A DNA stretch of 64,000 bases from Candidatus Calescibacterium sp. (lineage in GTDB: Bacteria; DRYD01): positions 271,498-335,497 of the forward strand of contig JANXCV010000002.1 in NCBI GenBank assembly GCA_025059235.1. Reading direction: 5' to 3'. Below are positions 1 through 9,800 of the stretch, one piece after another (within the stretch, counting starts at the first letter, position 1; every line of letters starts with the position of its first letter). The translations under genes were made by a program, and so were the position numbers. The notes under the pieces were generated by a model that saw nothing but the letters and a program-made list of their open reading frames with translations, made no database searches and was not told the origin of the DNA.

Positions 1-1
1 A

Positions 2-1141
2 ATGTTTCTATATGAAATGAAAAACTTAATAGACGGAGGACCTAATGACATAGAAAGTGTAATAAAAACATACTTCTTAATCCATAATCTCTCCGGTGCT
101 AGTAATCAGGTTAGTGTTATAGATTTGAATAACGATACAATAGATGAAGCCATTAGGGCTTGGGATGAAATGTCTAAAGAGTTAATTAACCTTGACGATG
201 ATACACTATTGAATAAAGTATTACCTCTTATGTATAAATCTGAAGATTTAGCAAATACATCTGATAGGAAACCATATGTCGAAATGAGAGATGCGGTAAG
301 CTTTGCCAAGCTATTAGCCGAATCTAAAGATTTACCCGAAAGTCTAAGGAAGGCAGCTTCTAATGCTGTAGAGAAAATAAAGAAAATGGTCCATATGGAA
401 AACAATCTATACAAGGAAGAATTAGATCCCGACTCTCACGGAGTTTCTGTTTTTATGCCCAATAATCTTGGTAATTTCAAATCAGAGAAATTTCCTATAT
501 CAAAAGACTTCAAAAAAGATTACGGCTATACCGATCTTCTATTTTCAAAAATGACCAGTTGGGACGAATTTCTACTCAAAATAAGCCAAAAAGGTTTAAT
601 GGAAAAATTCCTGTTGAAGTTGGGTATTCCACAAGAGACAATCGATAACATATACGCTCTTAGGAACCATATCATAAACGTGTATGAAGATAAGTTATCT
701 GGATGGGCTAGCTTAATGGCTTGGTTTAATGCTATTAACAGGATGTTCAGTGATAAGCCTGTAGGTTTATTCTTCGTCCCTCCTACCGTAACACTACCTC
801 TCGGAATAGTTTCTTCAGCTGAGCAAATATACGATAGCTTAAAAACTGCCAAATATATATATGATAACATACCTCAAAAAGACTCGATAGGTTTTGCTGT
901 TCTAGATGCAGCTCAGGGAGTTTCCAAACTCATCGCGAATCTCTCATATATACTTCCTCTGTTAGCTCCAGTTGCACCAGCTGCAGGACTGTTCACTTTC
1001 CTTTTCCCCTGGATAAAAGACTTTTACGCCGTGTACCTTAACTATAAGTATAACAAAGAGAAGTTCATCTATAATAATCTCAGTTTTTCTGATGCTGTGA
1101 AACTTTACTTCCTGAATAAATTCACAAATACACTAGGATAA
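2..1141 (+). CDS. Clostripain-like (family C11) peptidase, C-terminal part, 5' end outside window
   Basis: The reading frame is open to the window edge, so the ATG at base 2 is probably internal and the catalytic His/Cys half lies upstream. What is visible matches the later part of family C11 peptidases: a 'VSVIDLNN' segment near residue 37 followed by a helical region, then 'GVSVFMPNN' near residue 147 and 'TSWDEFL' near residue 187, where clostripain relatives have their GISIYFP and WxxFL signatures. After about residue 210 comes an extension not typical of the core, with hydrophobic stretches around 250-270 and 310-335 that could be membrane-associated. Substrate and secretion cannot be judged without the N-terminus. 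Family assignment is fairly sure; activity is unknown. Confidence 0.7.
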   Translation: MFLYEMKNLIDGGPNDIESVIKTYFLIHNLSGASNQVSVIDLNNDTIDEAIRAWDEMSKELINLDDDTLLNKVLPLMYKSEDLANTSDRKPYVEMRDAVSFAKLLAESKDLPESLRKAASNAVEKIKKMVHMENNLYKEELDPDSHGVSVFMPNNLGNFKSEKFPISKDFKKDYGYTDLLFSKMTSWDEFLLKISQKGLMEKFLLKLGIPQETIDNIYALRNHIINVYEDKLSGWASLMAWFNAINRMFSDKPVGLFFVPPTVTLPLGIVSSAEQIYDSLKTAKYIYDNIPQKDSIGFAVLDAAQGVSKLIANLSYILPLLAPVAPAAGLFTFLFPWIKDFYAVYLNYKYNKEKFIYNNLSFSDAVKLYFLNKFTNTLG

Positions 1142-1235
1142 TCGATTGTTAATTATAAACTCCCATAAAGAAGGAATCTAGAGTATGATGTCAAAAATTA
1201 ACTAAGAACTATTGCTAGGTTAGGAGGTGCATAAA

Positions 1236-1304
1236 ATGGGTTGGTGGTGGCTATTGGCTCTGGCAATGATACTAGTTGGTCTATCATACCCAGATGAATT
1301 TTAG
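1236..1304 (+). CDS. Possible 22-residue hydrophobic microprotein
   Basis: A short ORF follows a near-perfect Shine-Dalgarno (TAGGAGGTG, 1221-1229) with normal spacing to ATG 1236. The product is Trp-rich and hydrophobic (starts MGWWWLLAL, ends SYPDEF), enough for one short membrane helix. It lies 15 bases before the zinc-ribbon gene, so it could be a small membrane protein or a leader peptide for the downstream operon. There is no homology evidence; the strength and placement of the ribosome site are the only support. Confidence 0.4.
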   Translation: MGWWWLLALAMILVGLSYPDEF

Positions 1305-1319
1305 TGGAGGAAAGATCGT

Positions 1320-1877
1320 ATGAATTGCCCCAGATGCAGAACATTCGGAAATGAGGTAGAACTGAAACAAATTAGTATAAGCGAAATCTTAATAGATGTA
1401 TGTGATGAATGCGGAGGAATATGGTTCGACAAACAAGAACTAGGACAAGCAATTCAAACATCAAAAGAAGAAATACAAAAACTAACAGAAACTCTATCTA
1501 ATGCCATAGAATTTGATAAAACCAAAGATGTCGAAATGAACTGTCCAAAATGCAACGACAAAATGTTTAAGTATAGATACATGTACACCTCAAACATCTA
1601 CATCGATGGATGTGATAAATGTGAAGGAGTTTGGATAGACAAAGGAGAACTACTAGAGATTATCAACTATCTCGAAGAAGCTTCAAAAGTCGATCCAGAA
1701 AAAGAACAAATGCTATTAGCTAAATTACAACAAATAAAATTGGAATACGAACAAAAAGAAAAAGAATTCATAGATAGTCTCGTAAAACTTGATGATAAAG
1801 CCAAAAGTCCTATATCAAGAGCATTTGGAGAAATATTACAATCGATTTACACCTTTATGTACAAAAAAGGATTATGA
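1320..1877 (+). CDS. Double zinc-ribbon (zf-TFIIB type) protein
   Basis: The 185-residue protein has two copies of a CxxC...CxxC ribbon. The first is residues 1-45 with MNCPRC then CDECGGIWFDKQEL; the second is about residues 73-112 with MNCPKC then CDKCEGVWIDKGEL. The 'C..C.G.W.D..EL' signature is that of the zf-TFIIB family found in many uncharacterised bacterial proteins. The remainder (about 115-185) is charged and helical, probably a coiled coil. Each ribbon should bind one structural zinc. It is first in a tightly coupled run leading to lipA, fumC and a penicillin-binding protein. The precise role is unknown. Confidence 0.8.
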   Translation: MNCPRCRTFGNEVELKQISISEILIDVCDECGGIWFDKQELGQAIQTSKEEIQKLTETLSNAIEFDKTKDVEMNCPKCNDKMFKYRYMYTSNIYIDGCDKCEGVWIDKGELLEIINYLEEASKVDPEKEQMLLAKLQQIKLEYEQKEKEFIDSLVKLDDKAKSPISRAFGEILQSIYTFMYKKGL

Positions 1878-2464
1878 AAAGAATGTTTCACCAATATGTG
1901 CATAACATAAAATATGACCTGAAAAATGAAGAAATAACTATACCACAATTTTCAAAAGAACAAAACACTCTTATCAAGAGCATAGGACAATTCATATATC
2001 AAAACGATAACATATATCTTACCACAAACATAAGAAAATTATGGAACAACTTTGATCAGAAGCTAATAAACTTTGAACAATACCTAAGCATATTGAAAGA
2101 GCTACACCAAAAAGGACTACTAGACATAAAATTCCTCGAAGATCCCATATACTCATCGGTAATAGTCTCTCCGTACCTAATGTTTATATTCTATAAGCAT
2201 TACTTACAAGAATTTGAAAAAGTACTGCAGTTAATAATATTTGAAATAAAAGAAAAAGAAACATATGATAGCTTCAAAATAGCTCAGAATATTGGAGTAA
2301 AACTGGTCGTCGTAAATAATATTCTGGATTACATGAGAATTAAAGGAATAGCAAATCTAATGAGATACAGTGGTACACCCCTGCCAGGAGGAAAAAGTTT
2401 TATTATACTTAACTTCGATAAACAAAAACTAGAATCATTTATTAAAGAAACTATTAGTGTTTAA
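1874..2464 (+). CDS. Hypothetical protein (196 aa)
   Basis: No family was recognised. The start ATG overlaps the stop of the zinc-ribbon gene (ATGA), which implies translational coupling and a shared transcript. The protein is rich in Lys, Ile and Glu with no signal peptide, obvious membrane helix or cysteine motif. The pattern around residues 120-165 (alternating hydrophobic and charged residues, 'FKIAQNIGVKLVVVNNILDYMRIKGI') would suit a helical or winged-helix fold, but that is a guess from appearance. A second in-frame ATG three codons downstream is an alternative start. Confidence 0.7.
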   Translation: MKRMFHQYVHNIKYDLKNEEITIPQFSKEQNTLIKSIGQFIYQNDNIYLTTNIRKLWNNFDQKLINFEQYLSILKELHQKGLLDIKFLEDPIYSSVIVSPYLMFIFYKHYLQEFEKVLQLIIFEIKEKETYDSFKIAQNIGVKLVVVNNILDYMRIKGIANLMRYSGTPLPGGKSFIILNFDKQKLESFIKETISV

Positions 2465-2469
2465 CATTC

Positions 2470-2724
2470 ATGCCAAAGAAAAAATATGTCGTAGTAGTCA
2501 CTGAAATCAACCCTACATGGGTTAAATTAACCTTCGAAGATGGAGATTTCATAACCATACCCACACGAAAATTGCCAGAAAAAATACACGTAGGACAAAT
2601 GATAGAATTATCCATAAAAACTACCACAATACTTACCATTCTTAAAGAGATAGAGAACATTACCAAGAGAGATATAAAGGATCTAAAAGGTGAAATAAAT
2701 GGTTCTGTGATAAAGGATAAATGA
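2470..2724 (+). CDS. Small DUF3006-like protein
   Basis: The 84-residue product has an N-terminal beta-rich half ('YVVVVTEINPTWVKLTFEDG', then 'IPTRKLPEKIHVGQMIEL') of the kind seen in DUF3006 proteins, which read roughly 'VVELEDG...IP...LP.....GD.L'. The C-terminal half is charged and helical. It starts five bases after the preceding gene and its stop overlaps the lipA start, so it belongs to the same coupled operon. No enzymatic motif is present; the DUF assignment is tentative. Confidence 0.6.
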   Translation: MPKKKYVVVVTEINPTWVKLTFEDGDFITIPTRKLPEKIHVGQMIELSIKTTTILTILKEIENITKRDIKDLKGEINGSVIKDK

Positions 2725-3599
2725 AGAGTCAATTTTTTTTTGCTAATGGTCCAAACGCAGCAAGAATAAGAAAAATATGCAGAGATCACAACGTTACCAC
2801 AGTTTGTCAAGATGCTCGCTGCCCCAATAGGGGTCTATGCTGGGAGAATCTAAGTGCTACATTCCTTCTACTCGGCCCTTTTTGCACTAGATCCTGTAGA
2901 TTCTGCTACGTCCAAAAAGGTAAACCTGCACCGGTAAATTACGAATCTATAGATAATTTTGCTCTCTCTCTTGCCAAATTGAAACTTAAGTACTACACTT
3001 TTACAATGGTCACAAGAGACGATTTACCAGATCACGGAGTTAAATACATGTACTCCCTGTTCTCGAAATTGAAAGAGTATAACCCTGATTGTTACATAGA
3101 GGTTCTGATTAGTGATCTTGGAGGAAATTATACTAACCTAAAATATTTGCTAAGTGATCAATCTTTAATCAATGTTCTTGCTCATAATATTGAAACAGTA
3201 AGAAGGTTAACTCCTTTCATAAGAGACAAAAGGTTTTCATACGATTCCAGTCTACAGGTTTTGCTAAGAGCAAAGGAAATTAATGGTAACATAATTACAA
3301 AGAGTTCGATTATTTTGGGTTTTGGTGAAATTGAAGAAGAAATATACCAAACTATGGATGATCTAAGGAAGGTTAATTGTGATGTATTGACTATAGGTCA
3401 GTACTATAGACCCTCGGCAAAGAACATACCAGTTCATAAGATCTATACCGATCAGGAATTCAAGAAATTTGAAGAGGTAGCACTGAATAAAGGATTCATT
3501 TTTGTTAAAGCTGGAAAAAACGTAAGAACCTCTTATATGGCCTACGAATTGATAAAAATAATAGAAAGTAAGAAAGGTGAGTTTTATGGTGAGAATTGA
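2721..3599 (+). CDS. lipA: Lipoyl synthase
   Basis: A radical-SAM enzyme that inserts two sulfurs into protein-bound octanoyl groups to make lipoate for 2-oxoacid dehydrogenases and glycine cleavage. Both iron-sulfur motifs are present: the auxiliary cluster CQDARCPNRGLC (CX4CX5C) near residue 30 and the radical-SAM CTRSCRFC (CX3CX2C) near residue 59. 'TRDDLPDHG', 'GQYYRPS' and the C-terminal 'VRTSYMA' (RSSY-like, supplying a ligand Ser to the auxiliary cluster) are also family hallmarks. The length of 292 residues is normal. The start overlaps the preceding stop (ATGA) and the end overlaps fumC, so it is translationally coupled on both sides. Confidence 0.93.
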   Translation: MKSQFFFANGPNAARIRKICRDHNVTTVCQDARCPNRGLCWENLSATFLLLGPFCTRSCRFCYVQKGKPAPVNYESIDNFALSLAKLKLKYYTFTMVTRDDLPDHGVKYMYSLFSKLKEYNPDCYIEVLISDLGGNYTNLKYLLSDQSLINVLAHNIETVRRLTPFIRDKRFSYDSSLQVLLRAKEINGNIITKSSIILGFGEIEEEIYQTMDDLRKVNCDVLTIGQYYRPSAKNIPVHKIYTDQEFKKFEEVALNKGFIFVKAGKNVRTSYMAYELIKIIESKKGEFYGEN

Positions 3600-4980
3600 G
3601 TACGATCCCATGGGTAAAGTAGAAGTACCTATTGATAAATATTGGGGTGCTCAAACACAAAGAGCACTGCAAAATTTCAATATAAGTGGTAGAAAATGGG
3701 ATGAAGAGATAATCAAATCTATAATCCTTATAAAAAAAGCTGCAGCTGAAGTCAATAGAGATCTCAACCTACTTGATCCCTACAAAGCACAACTGATCAT
3801 TAAAGCCGCTGATATCATCCTTTCAAATTGGAATGAATTCAAAGATAACTTCCCATTAGATATCTTCCAGACAGGTTCTGGAACATCTACTAACATGAAT
3901 GTCAATGAAGTTATATCCAATCTTGCTTGTGAATTAGGCTCAAAGGAAAAAGGATCTAAATTCGTACATCCCAATGATGACGTAAATAAGGGACAATCCT
4001 CAAACGACGTAATACCTACCTCTATCCGAATTGCTTCCTACAAACTAAGTATTCGTCTAATAAATGAAATCCAAAAACTGATAGATGTTTTTAAACAAAA
4101 AGAGCAGGAATTTGAAGGTATTATAAAGACCGGAAGAACACATTTAATGGATGCAACCCCAATAAAACTCTCTCAAGAATTCTCAGGATATAGAAGACAA
4201 CTAGAGCTAAGTATTGACAGAATAAAATCAGTTTTCCCAAGGTTAAGAGAATTGCCTATAGGAGGAACTGCTGTAGGAACAGGTATTAATACTCACAAAA
4301 ATTTCGGAAAGCTTATGTGCGAAAAGATAAATCAATATCTTAAGGATGAAATCGGCTCATATCCTGAGTTTATAGAATCTGTAAACCACTTCGAACCCCA
4401 ATCTTCGATAGATACCCTAATAGAGTTGATGTGCTCTATAAAGGTATACTGTTTGGCTCTAATGAAAATAACGAATGACATAAGATGGATGGGTAGTGGT
4501 CCTGTAGGCGGAATAGGAGAGTTATTTTTACCTGAGTTGCAGCCAGGATCTTCTATTATGCCTGGTAAGGTCAATCCTGTGGTCGCAGAAGCCGTAGGAA
4601 TGGCCTGTTCATACTGCATAGGTCTAGAATATTCACTAAACATAGTTAACCAGTATTCTAACTTCGAGCTATCTACTACTTTCCCACTAGTTGGTTTCGC
4701 CATTTCTGAATCAGTAAAAATATTGCTAAACATTACTGATCTGGTAGCTAAGAAATTAATAGCAGGATTAAAACCAAACATCGAAAAAATAGAGTATATC
4801 CTCAATTATAATCCTTCTTTAGTCACTCCACTGGCAAAAGTTCTAGGATATGATAAAGCATATGAAATCGTCAAAAATTCCCTCAAACAAAAAATATCGA
4901 TCAAGCAGTATATACTTAACAACAACATCTTAACTGAAGAACAGCTAAACCAACTACTTGATATAAACCAGATGGTATGA
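3586..4980 (+). CDS. fumC: Class II fumarate hydratase
   Basis: Interconverts fumarate and L-malate in the TCA cycle. The sequence contains TGSGTSTNMNVNEV near residue 96, GRTHLMDATP near 181 and the superfamily signature GSSIMPGKVNP near 320, which carries the catalytic Ser loop. 'GRTHLMDATPIKLSQEFSGY' is closer to fumarase than to aspartase. A GTG nine bases upstream is in frame, but AAAGGTGAG (3573-3581) is well spaced for the ATG at 3586, so I chose that start. It overlaps the last bases of lipA, and its own stop overlaps the next start. Confidence 0.92.
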   Translation: MVRIEYDPMGKVEVPIDKYWGAQTQRALQNFNISGRKWDEEIIKSIILIKKAAAEVNRDLNLLDPYKAQLIIKAADIILSNWNEFKDNFPLDIFQTGSGTSTNMNVNEVISNLACELGSKEKGSKFVHPNDDVNKGQSSNDVIPTSIRIASYKLSIRLINEIQKLIDVFKQKEQEFEGIIKTGRTHLMDATPIKLSQEFSGYRRQLELSIDRIKSVFPRLRELPIGGTAVGTGINTHKNFGKLMCEKINQYLKDEIGSYPEFIESVNHFEPQSSIDTLIELMCSIKVYCLALMKITNDIRWMGSGPVGGIGELFLPELQPGSSIMPGKVNPVVAEAVGMACSYCIGLEYSLNIVNQYSNFELSTTFPLVGFAISESVKILLNITDLVAKKLIAGLKPNIEKIEYILNYNPSLVTPLAKVLGYDKAYEIVKNSLKQKISIKQYILNNNILTEEQLNQLLDINQMV

Positions 4981-6668
4981 ACCCAAAAAACTTCAATAAA
5001 CTATTCAAAAAAAGGGCATTTTTGGTATATTTATCCTCAATTTTGTTCTGTACTTTAATCCTTTACGCGTTAATCGACATTCATATAATTAAGCATGATT
5101 TTTATGAAAAAAAGTTCAAAGAACAGAGTATTGGAAGGATAGAAATTCCTTCTTATAGAGGGAGAATTCTTGACAGAAATGGTATAGTTCTAGCCTATTC
5201 TTTACCTTCCTACAGTATCGCAATAAGACCCAATCAAATAGAAATGAATAGAATACCCGAAATATATTCATTTCTAACTGAAAATTCTATCGATATTGGT
5301 ACTCAAAAAGAATTTGTCGATTTGGTTGTGAAACTGAGAGAGGATAATGTTCCTTTCTATTTCATAAAAAGAAAATTTTCCAATACCATTGGGAAATTTA
5401 GTAAGATAAATTCATTTAAAGGTATAGAAATCATAAGGGAACCAACAGGAAAGAGGTATTACAATTTTGAGTGCATGAAGGATATAATTGGTATCGTCGA
5501 TATTGATGAGAAGGGAATAGAAGGTATAGAACTCTATTTAGAGCAATATGAAAGTACTATAAAAGGAACGAATGGGTATTATGAATTGATGTTCGACGCT
5601 TTAGGAAATCCAAATTATAATAGGGTGATAAGTTATCGCCCTCCTATCGATGGCAAAGATGTCAAACTGTCTATCGATGTTATTCTACAACAATCTATCG
5701 ACGTTCTTGCAAGAAAGAAGATGACAGAACATGGAGCTTCAGAAGTGACAATCGTCGTGGCAAATAAGTACGGAGAAATTCTATCCTGTGTCAGTGTTGA
5801 TAAAGAACCAAATGATTTCGTTATCGGGGGAATAAATAAACTTTATGAACCTGGTTCAATTTTCAAGATATTCACAGTAGTTGCCGCTTTGGAATGTGGT
5901 TTATCCCCTAAAGAAAGGTTCTTTAGCGGACCAAGTATTGTAATAGATGGCTGGACAATAAACAACGCCGATGATGGACTTTATACCTCTGGATACGAAA
6001 ACATGGAAGATATCCTGACTTATTCTTTCAACGTCGGAACAGTTACCTTAATGCAAAAAATAGGTAGAAAGAGATTCATACAGTATTTACATAAACTTGG
6101 TTTTTATGAATATTCTGGTGTGGAACACCCTTCTGATGTAAAACCTTTATTAGGTGATTTACGAGATGAACCAGATATAAGATTTGCTACTATTTCGTTT
6201 GGTCAGGGAATTGCTGTTACCCCTCTTCATATCCTCAGATTGATGGTAATAATAGCAAATGGGGGATATAAAGTTCCTCTGACTTTCCTAAAAAAATCCT
6301 CTATATCCATGAAAGAAAAAGTTCTATCGGATTACACTGTGAAGGAAATAAGAAAGTATTTAAGGAGTGTTGTATGTAAGGGTACGGGTAAGAAAGCAGA
6401 GGTTCCCGGATATTATTGTGCGGGTAAAACCGGTACCGCTCAAATGCCTTCTCCTGATGGGGGATACTCTGAAGGTAAATACATAGCCTCATTCGTGGGA
6501 TTCTTCCCTTTCTTTGATCCTGAATACATCATTATCGTTTCTGTAAAAGAACCAAAAGGAATGTATTATGGTGGTCAAGTAGCAGCTCCAATATTCAGAG
6601 AAACAGTAGCTCTAATCATATCTCACTACAACTTAAAACCATACAAAGAGGTACAAAACAAAGAGTAA
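4977..6668 (+). CDS. Class B penicillin-binding protein (FtsI/PBP2-type transpeptidase)
   Basis: Cross-links peptidoglycan stem peptides at the outer face of the inner membrane. A single N-terminal membrane helix (about residues 14-36) is followed by the dimerisation motif RGRILDRNG near residue 60 and the transpeptidase domain with its three active-site motifs: SIFK (SxxK, near residue 295), SFN (SxN, near 350) and KTGT (near 485). There is no transglycosylase domain and no obvious PASTA repeat. At 563 residues it is normal for the class. Sequence alone does not settle whether it serves division (FtsI) or elongation (PBP2); no ftsL/ftsW or mrdB neighbour is present. The start is coupled to fumC through ATGA. 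Confidence 0.9.
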   Translation: MNPKNFNKLFKKRAFLVYLSSILFCTLILYALIDIHIIKHDFYEKKFKEQSIGRIEIPSYRGRILDRNGIVLAYSLPSYSIAIRPNQIEMNRIPEIYSFLTENSIDIGTQKEFVDLVVKLREDNVPFYFIKRKFSNTIGKFSKINSFKGIEIIREPTGKRYYNFECMKDIIGIVDIDEKGIEGIELYLEQYESTIKGTNGYYELMFDALGNPNYNRVISYRPPIDGKDVKLSIDVILQQSIDVLARKKMTEHGASEVTIVVANKYGEILSCVSVDKEPNDFVIGGINKLYEPGSIFKIFTVVAALECGLSPKERFFSGPSIVIDGWTINNADDGLYTSGYENMEDILTYSFNVGTVTLMQKIGRKRFIQYLHKLGFYEYSGVEHPSDVKPLLGDLRDEPDIRFATISFGQGIAVTPLHILRLMVIIANGGYKVPLTFLKKSSISMKEKVLSDYTVKEIRKYLRSVVCKGTGKKAEVPGYYCAGKTGTAQMPSPDGGYSEGKYIASFVGFFPFFDPEYIIIVSVKEPKGMYYGGQVAAPIFRETVALIISHYNLKPYKEVQNKE

Positions 6669-6865
6669 AAATTCCAAATTAATCTATACCTATCTTGTTT
6701 TGAATCCTATACTACTGACAAAGCTCCTTCCCCAACAAGTTTATACCTTGACTCAGAATGCTTATTCCGATTGATAGAAAGTTAGCTAAAAGTATCATTC
6801 AATACGAGCTTTATGGTAAATCTAAAGACTATCTTTAGAAGGGGTAATGAATAAAGGTATATAAT

Positions 6866-9800
6866 ATGAATTCTATGGGTATAGAAGTAGTATACCTAGA
6901 AAAGCCTGAAGAACTTATAGACTTTAATCAAGTTAGATCTGAAGTAACGCGATTCGAAGATTTCTTTAGTTTTTGCTTTGGCTACAAACTTAAATCAATT
7001 CAAAAGAACTATGCAAAGCGATTTTTTTCGAATATCTCATTTTCTATAGTTGCTCCTACTGGAACGGGAAAAACCATTTTGGGAATATTTCTAGGTTTAT
7101 ACAACTCTTTCATAAGGAATAAGAGAAGTTTACTCATTTTCCCCACCCAACTACTGGTTAAACAAACTTTTGAAATATTTCAAAAGTATCTACCCAAAGT
7201 ACAGAAATACATCGGCTCGAAAATTGATCCAGATGAATATTTATTCTTTCTTTCCTATGAAAGTAAATCTGTTAAAGAGGAGAAAATAGGTAGATTATTG
7301 AGCGAAGATCAAAAATTTGTAGTTATCACAAATCAATTTTTATCTAGAAGATTTGAAATTTTAAGTTCTTCTAAGTATGATTATATTTTTGTTGATGATT
7401 TGGATAGTATTTCTAAGAGTTCTAAGAATACTTTCAGGATATTGAAGTTGTTAGGTTTTGATGATGAAACCCTAAATTTGGCAAAAACATCAACACTTGA
7501 AATAACGCCAGAGTTATCAAAGAAGATAGCAGATTTAAAAAAAGATATCGGTATATTGGTTATTTCTTCTGCTACTTTAAGAAGAGGATTGAATAGTATT
7601 CTGTTCAGAAAATTGCTCAATTTCGACGTGGGTAGTTCTATTAACTTTGTAAGAAACATAGATGATGTTTTTGTTGGGCCAAAGAACGTTGAAAAATTAA
7701 AGGAAATTCTCAATATCATGGGACCCGGAGGTCTAATATTTACCGAATCACAGGAAGAAGCACTATATCTTGAAAAACTCATTCAAAATAGTAAATTCAT
7801 CAGTTCAAAAAATATTAAACAAATAGATGATTTAGTAGACATATACGTGGATGACGAGGATCGAATAGAAATAGAAGAAGTTGACGAGGAAATTCTAGAT
7901 GAAAATGAAGAAGAAATATTGATAAAGGAAAGTATAAAGGAAAATGAGATCAACTATCTGATAGGAATCGCTTCTCCATATAGCGTCTTGGTTAGAGGTC
8001 TTGATTTACCATATAAAATAAGATATGTCGTTTTTTGGGGATTACCAAAAAGAAAAATAAACCTCAAAAATCTAGAAAACTATAGAAATCTATATCCCAT
8101 CCAGAAAATGCTATCCAATATATTCTTTAGGAAAAAGATGGTTTCTCTGGAAAAGATAAAGAACTTCGTCGAAAATATATCTCAACCCCAAATCATTTCT
8201 ACCTTCATCATTAAAGATTATCATCTGTATTCTATAGATATAAAGACTTATCTTCAAGCTTCTGGAAGATGCTCAAGAATAACTCCACATGGTATAACCA
8301 AGGGGGTAAGTTTCATATTTGATGATGAGGTATTTTTTGATCCTTTGTCAAAAAACGCCTATTTCCATAATTTTGAAATTATCAGAATAAATGAACTTGA
8401 CATAGATAAATCTATAGAAGAAATTAACATAACAAGAATGAGAAATAACAGCGATAGAAATAATAATGATTTGGATTTTAAGAGTTATCTAATGATTGTG
8501 GAAAGTCCTACAAAGGCGAAGCAAATAGCTCGCATGTTTGGCAGTCCGGGTATTACCAAAATGGGTAATCTTCAAGTATTTGAAACCCTTAGCCCAATCG
8601 GTATCCTTATGATAGTTCCTTCTATGGGACATGTGGTTGAACTATCAATAGACCAAGCAGAGGAAAAGAATAACATATACAATGTTATCTTAGAGATCGA
8701 GGGTAATGTCAAAAAAGTAAAGACCCTTTACTGCTTTATAAGAAAGTGCAAAGAATGCAATAAATCTTTTGCTTCTACATCAGATGTTTGTATCTACTGT
8801 TCTTCGAAAAATTTAGTAAGTACTAAGGAAAGTATTAACAGTCTTAAGACTCTTAGCTTTTTTGTAGACGGTATAATTTTGGCTACCGATCCTGATAGTG
8901 AAGGAGAAAAAATATCTTTCGATATACTTAATTTACTGAATCATGAAAATTATTACAGAGTTATTTTCAATGAGATAACGAAAAAAGCTATTGTGAAGTC
9001 TTTATCTGAGCCGATAAAAATAAGGAAGAGTCTAGTTGATGCTCAGATGGTAAGAAGGATAGAGGATCGGTGGATAGGTTTCTCCTTGAGTAGAATTCTG
9101 AAAGAAAAGATGGAGGATCATAATATTTCTGCTGGCAGAGTCCAAAGCCCAGCTCTACACTGGATAGTCGAAAAATATAAACAGTACAACACTAAGAGAA
9201 CTTTTGCTATCGTTGATGATTTCAAAATACAGTTCATCGACAGTGAAATAAAAGGAGAAGCAATCTTGGAAATTCAAATACTTGATGAATACGAACAAAA
9301 AATTAATGTTCTGCCCTTTAACACATCGGATATCCTAATTTTTGCTAACAGTGTCCTAAAAATAAGTTCTCAAGAAACAATGAAAATACTTCAAAAATTG
9401 TTTGAATATGGGCTAATAACTTATCATAGGACTGAAAGTTACTATGTTTCTGATCAGGGAATAAGCATAGCAAGGGAAATATTTAAGAAGAAGAATTTTG
9501 ACTTTTCGTATAGGAATTTTGGAGAACCCCATGCTCACGAAGCTATTAGAATAACAAAACCACTAGAACCTGAAGACATAAAAATAGCCTATCAAGATAA
9601 ACTGTCAAATTACGATATAAGAATGTATGAAATGATATATAGAAGATTCTTAGCTTGTTTCACAAGAGATAATTATGTACGTGTAGTGAAATACAAGTTT
9701 ATTCTCAAACAGGGTGAAAAATACTCAGAAACAGAACAGGATAGAATCGTACAAACTTCTGGTTTAGGATTTGAAATTTTTCCCTATTTATCTTATAAAA

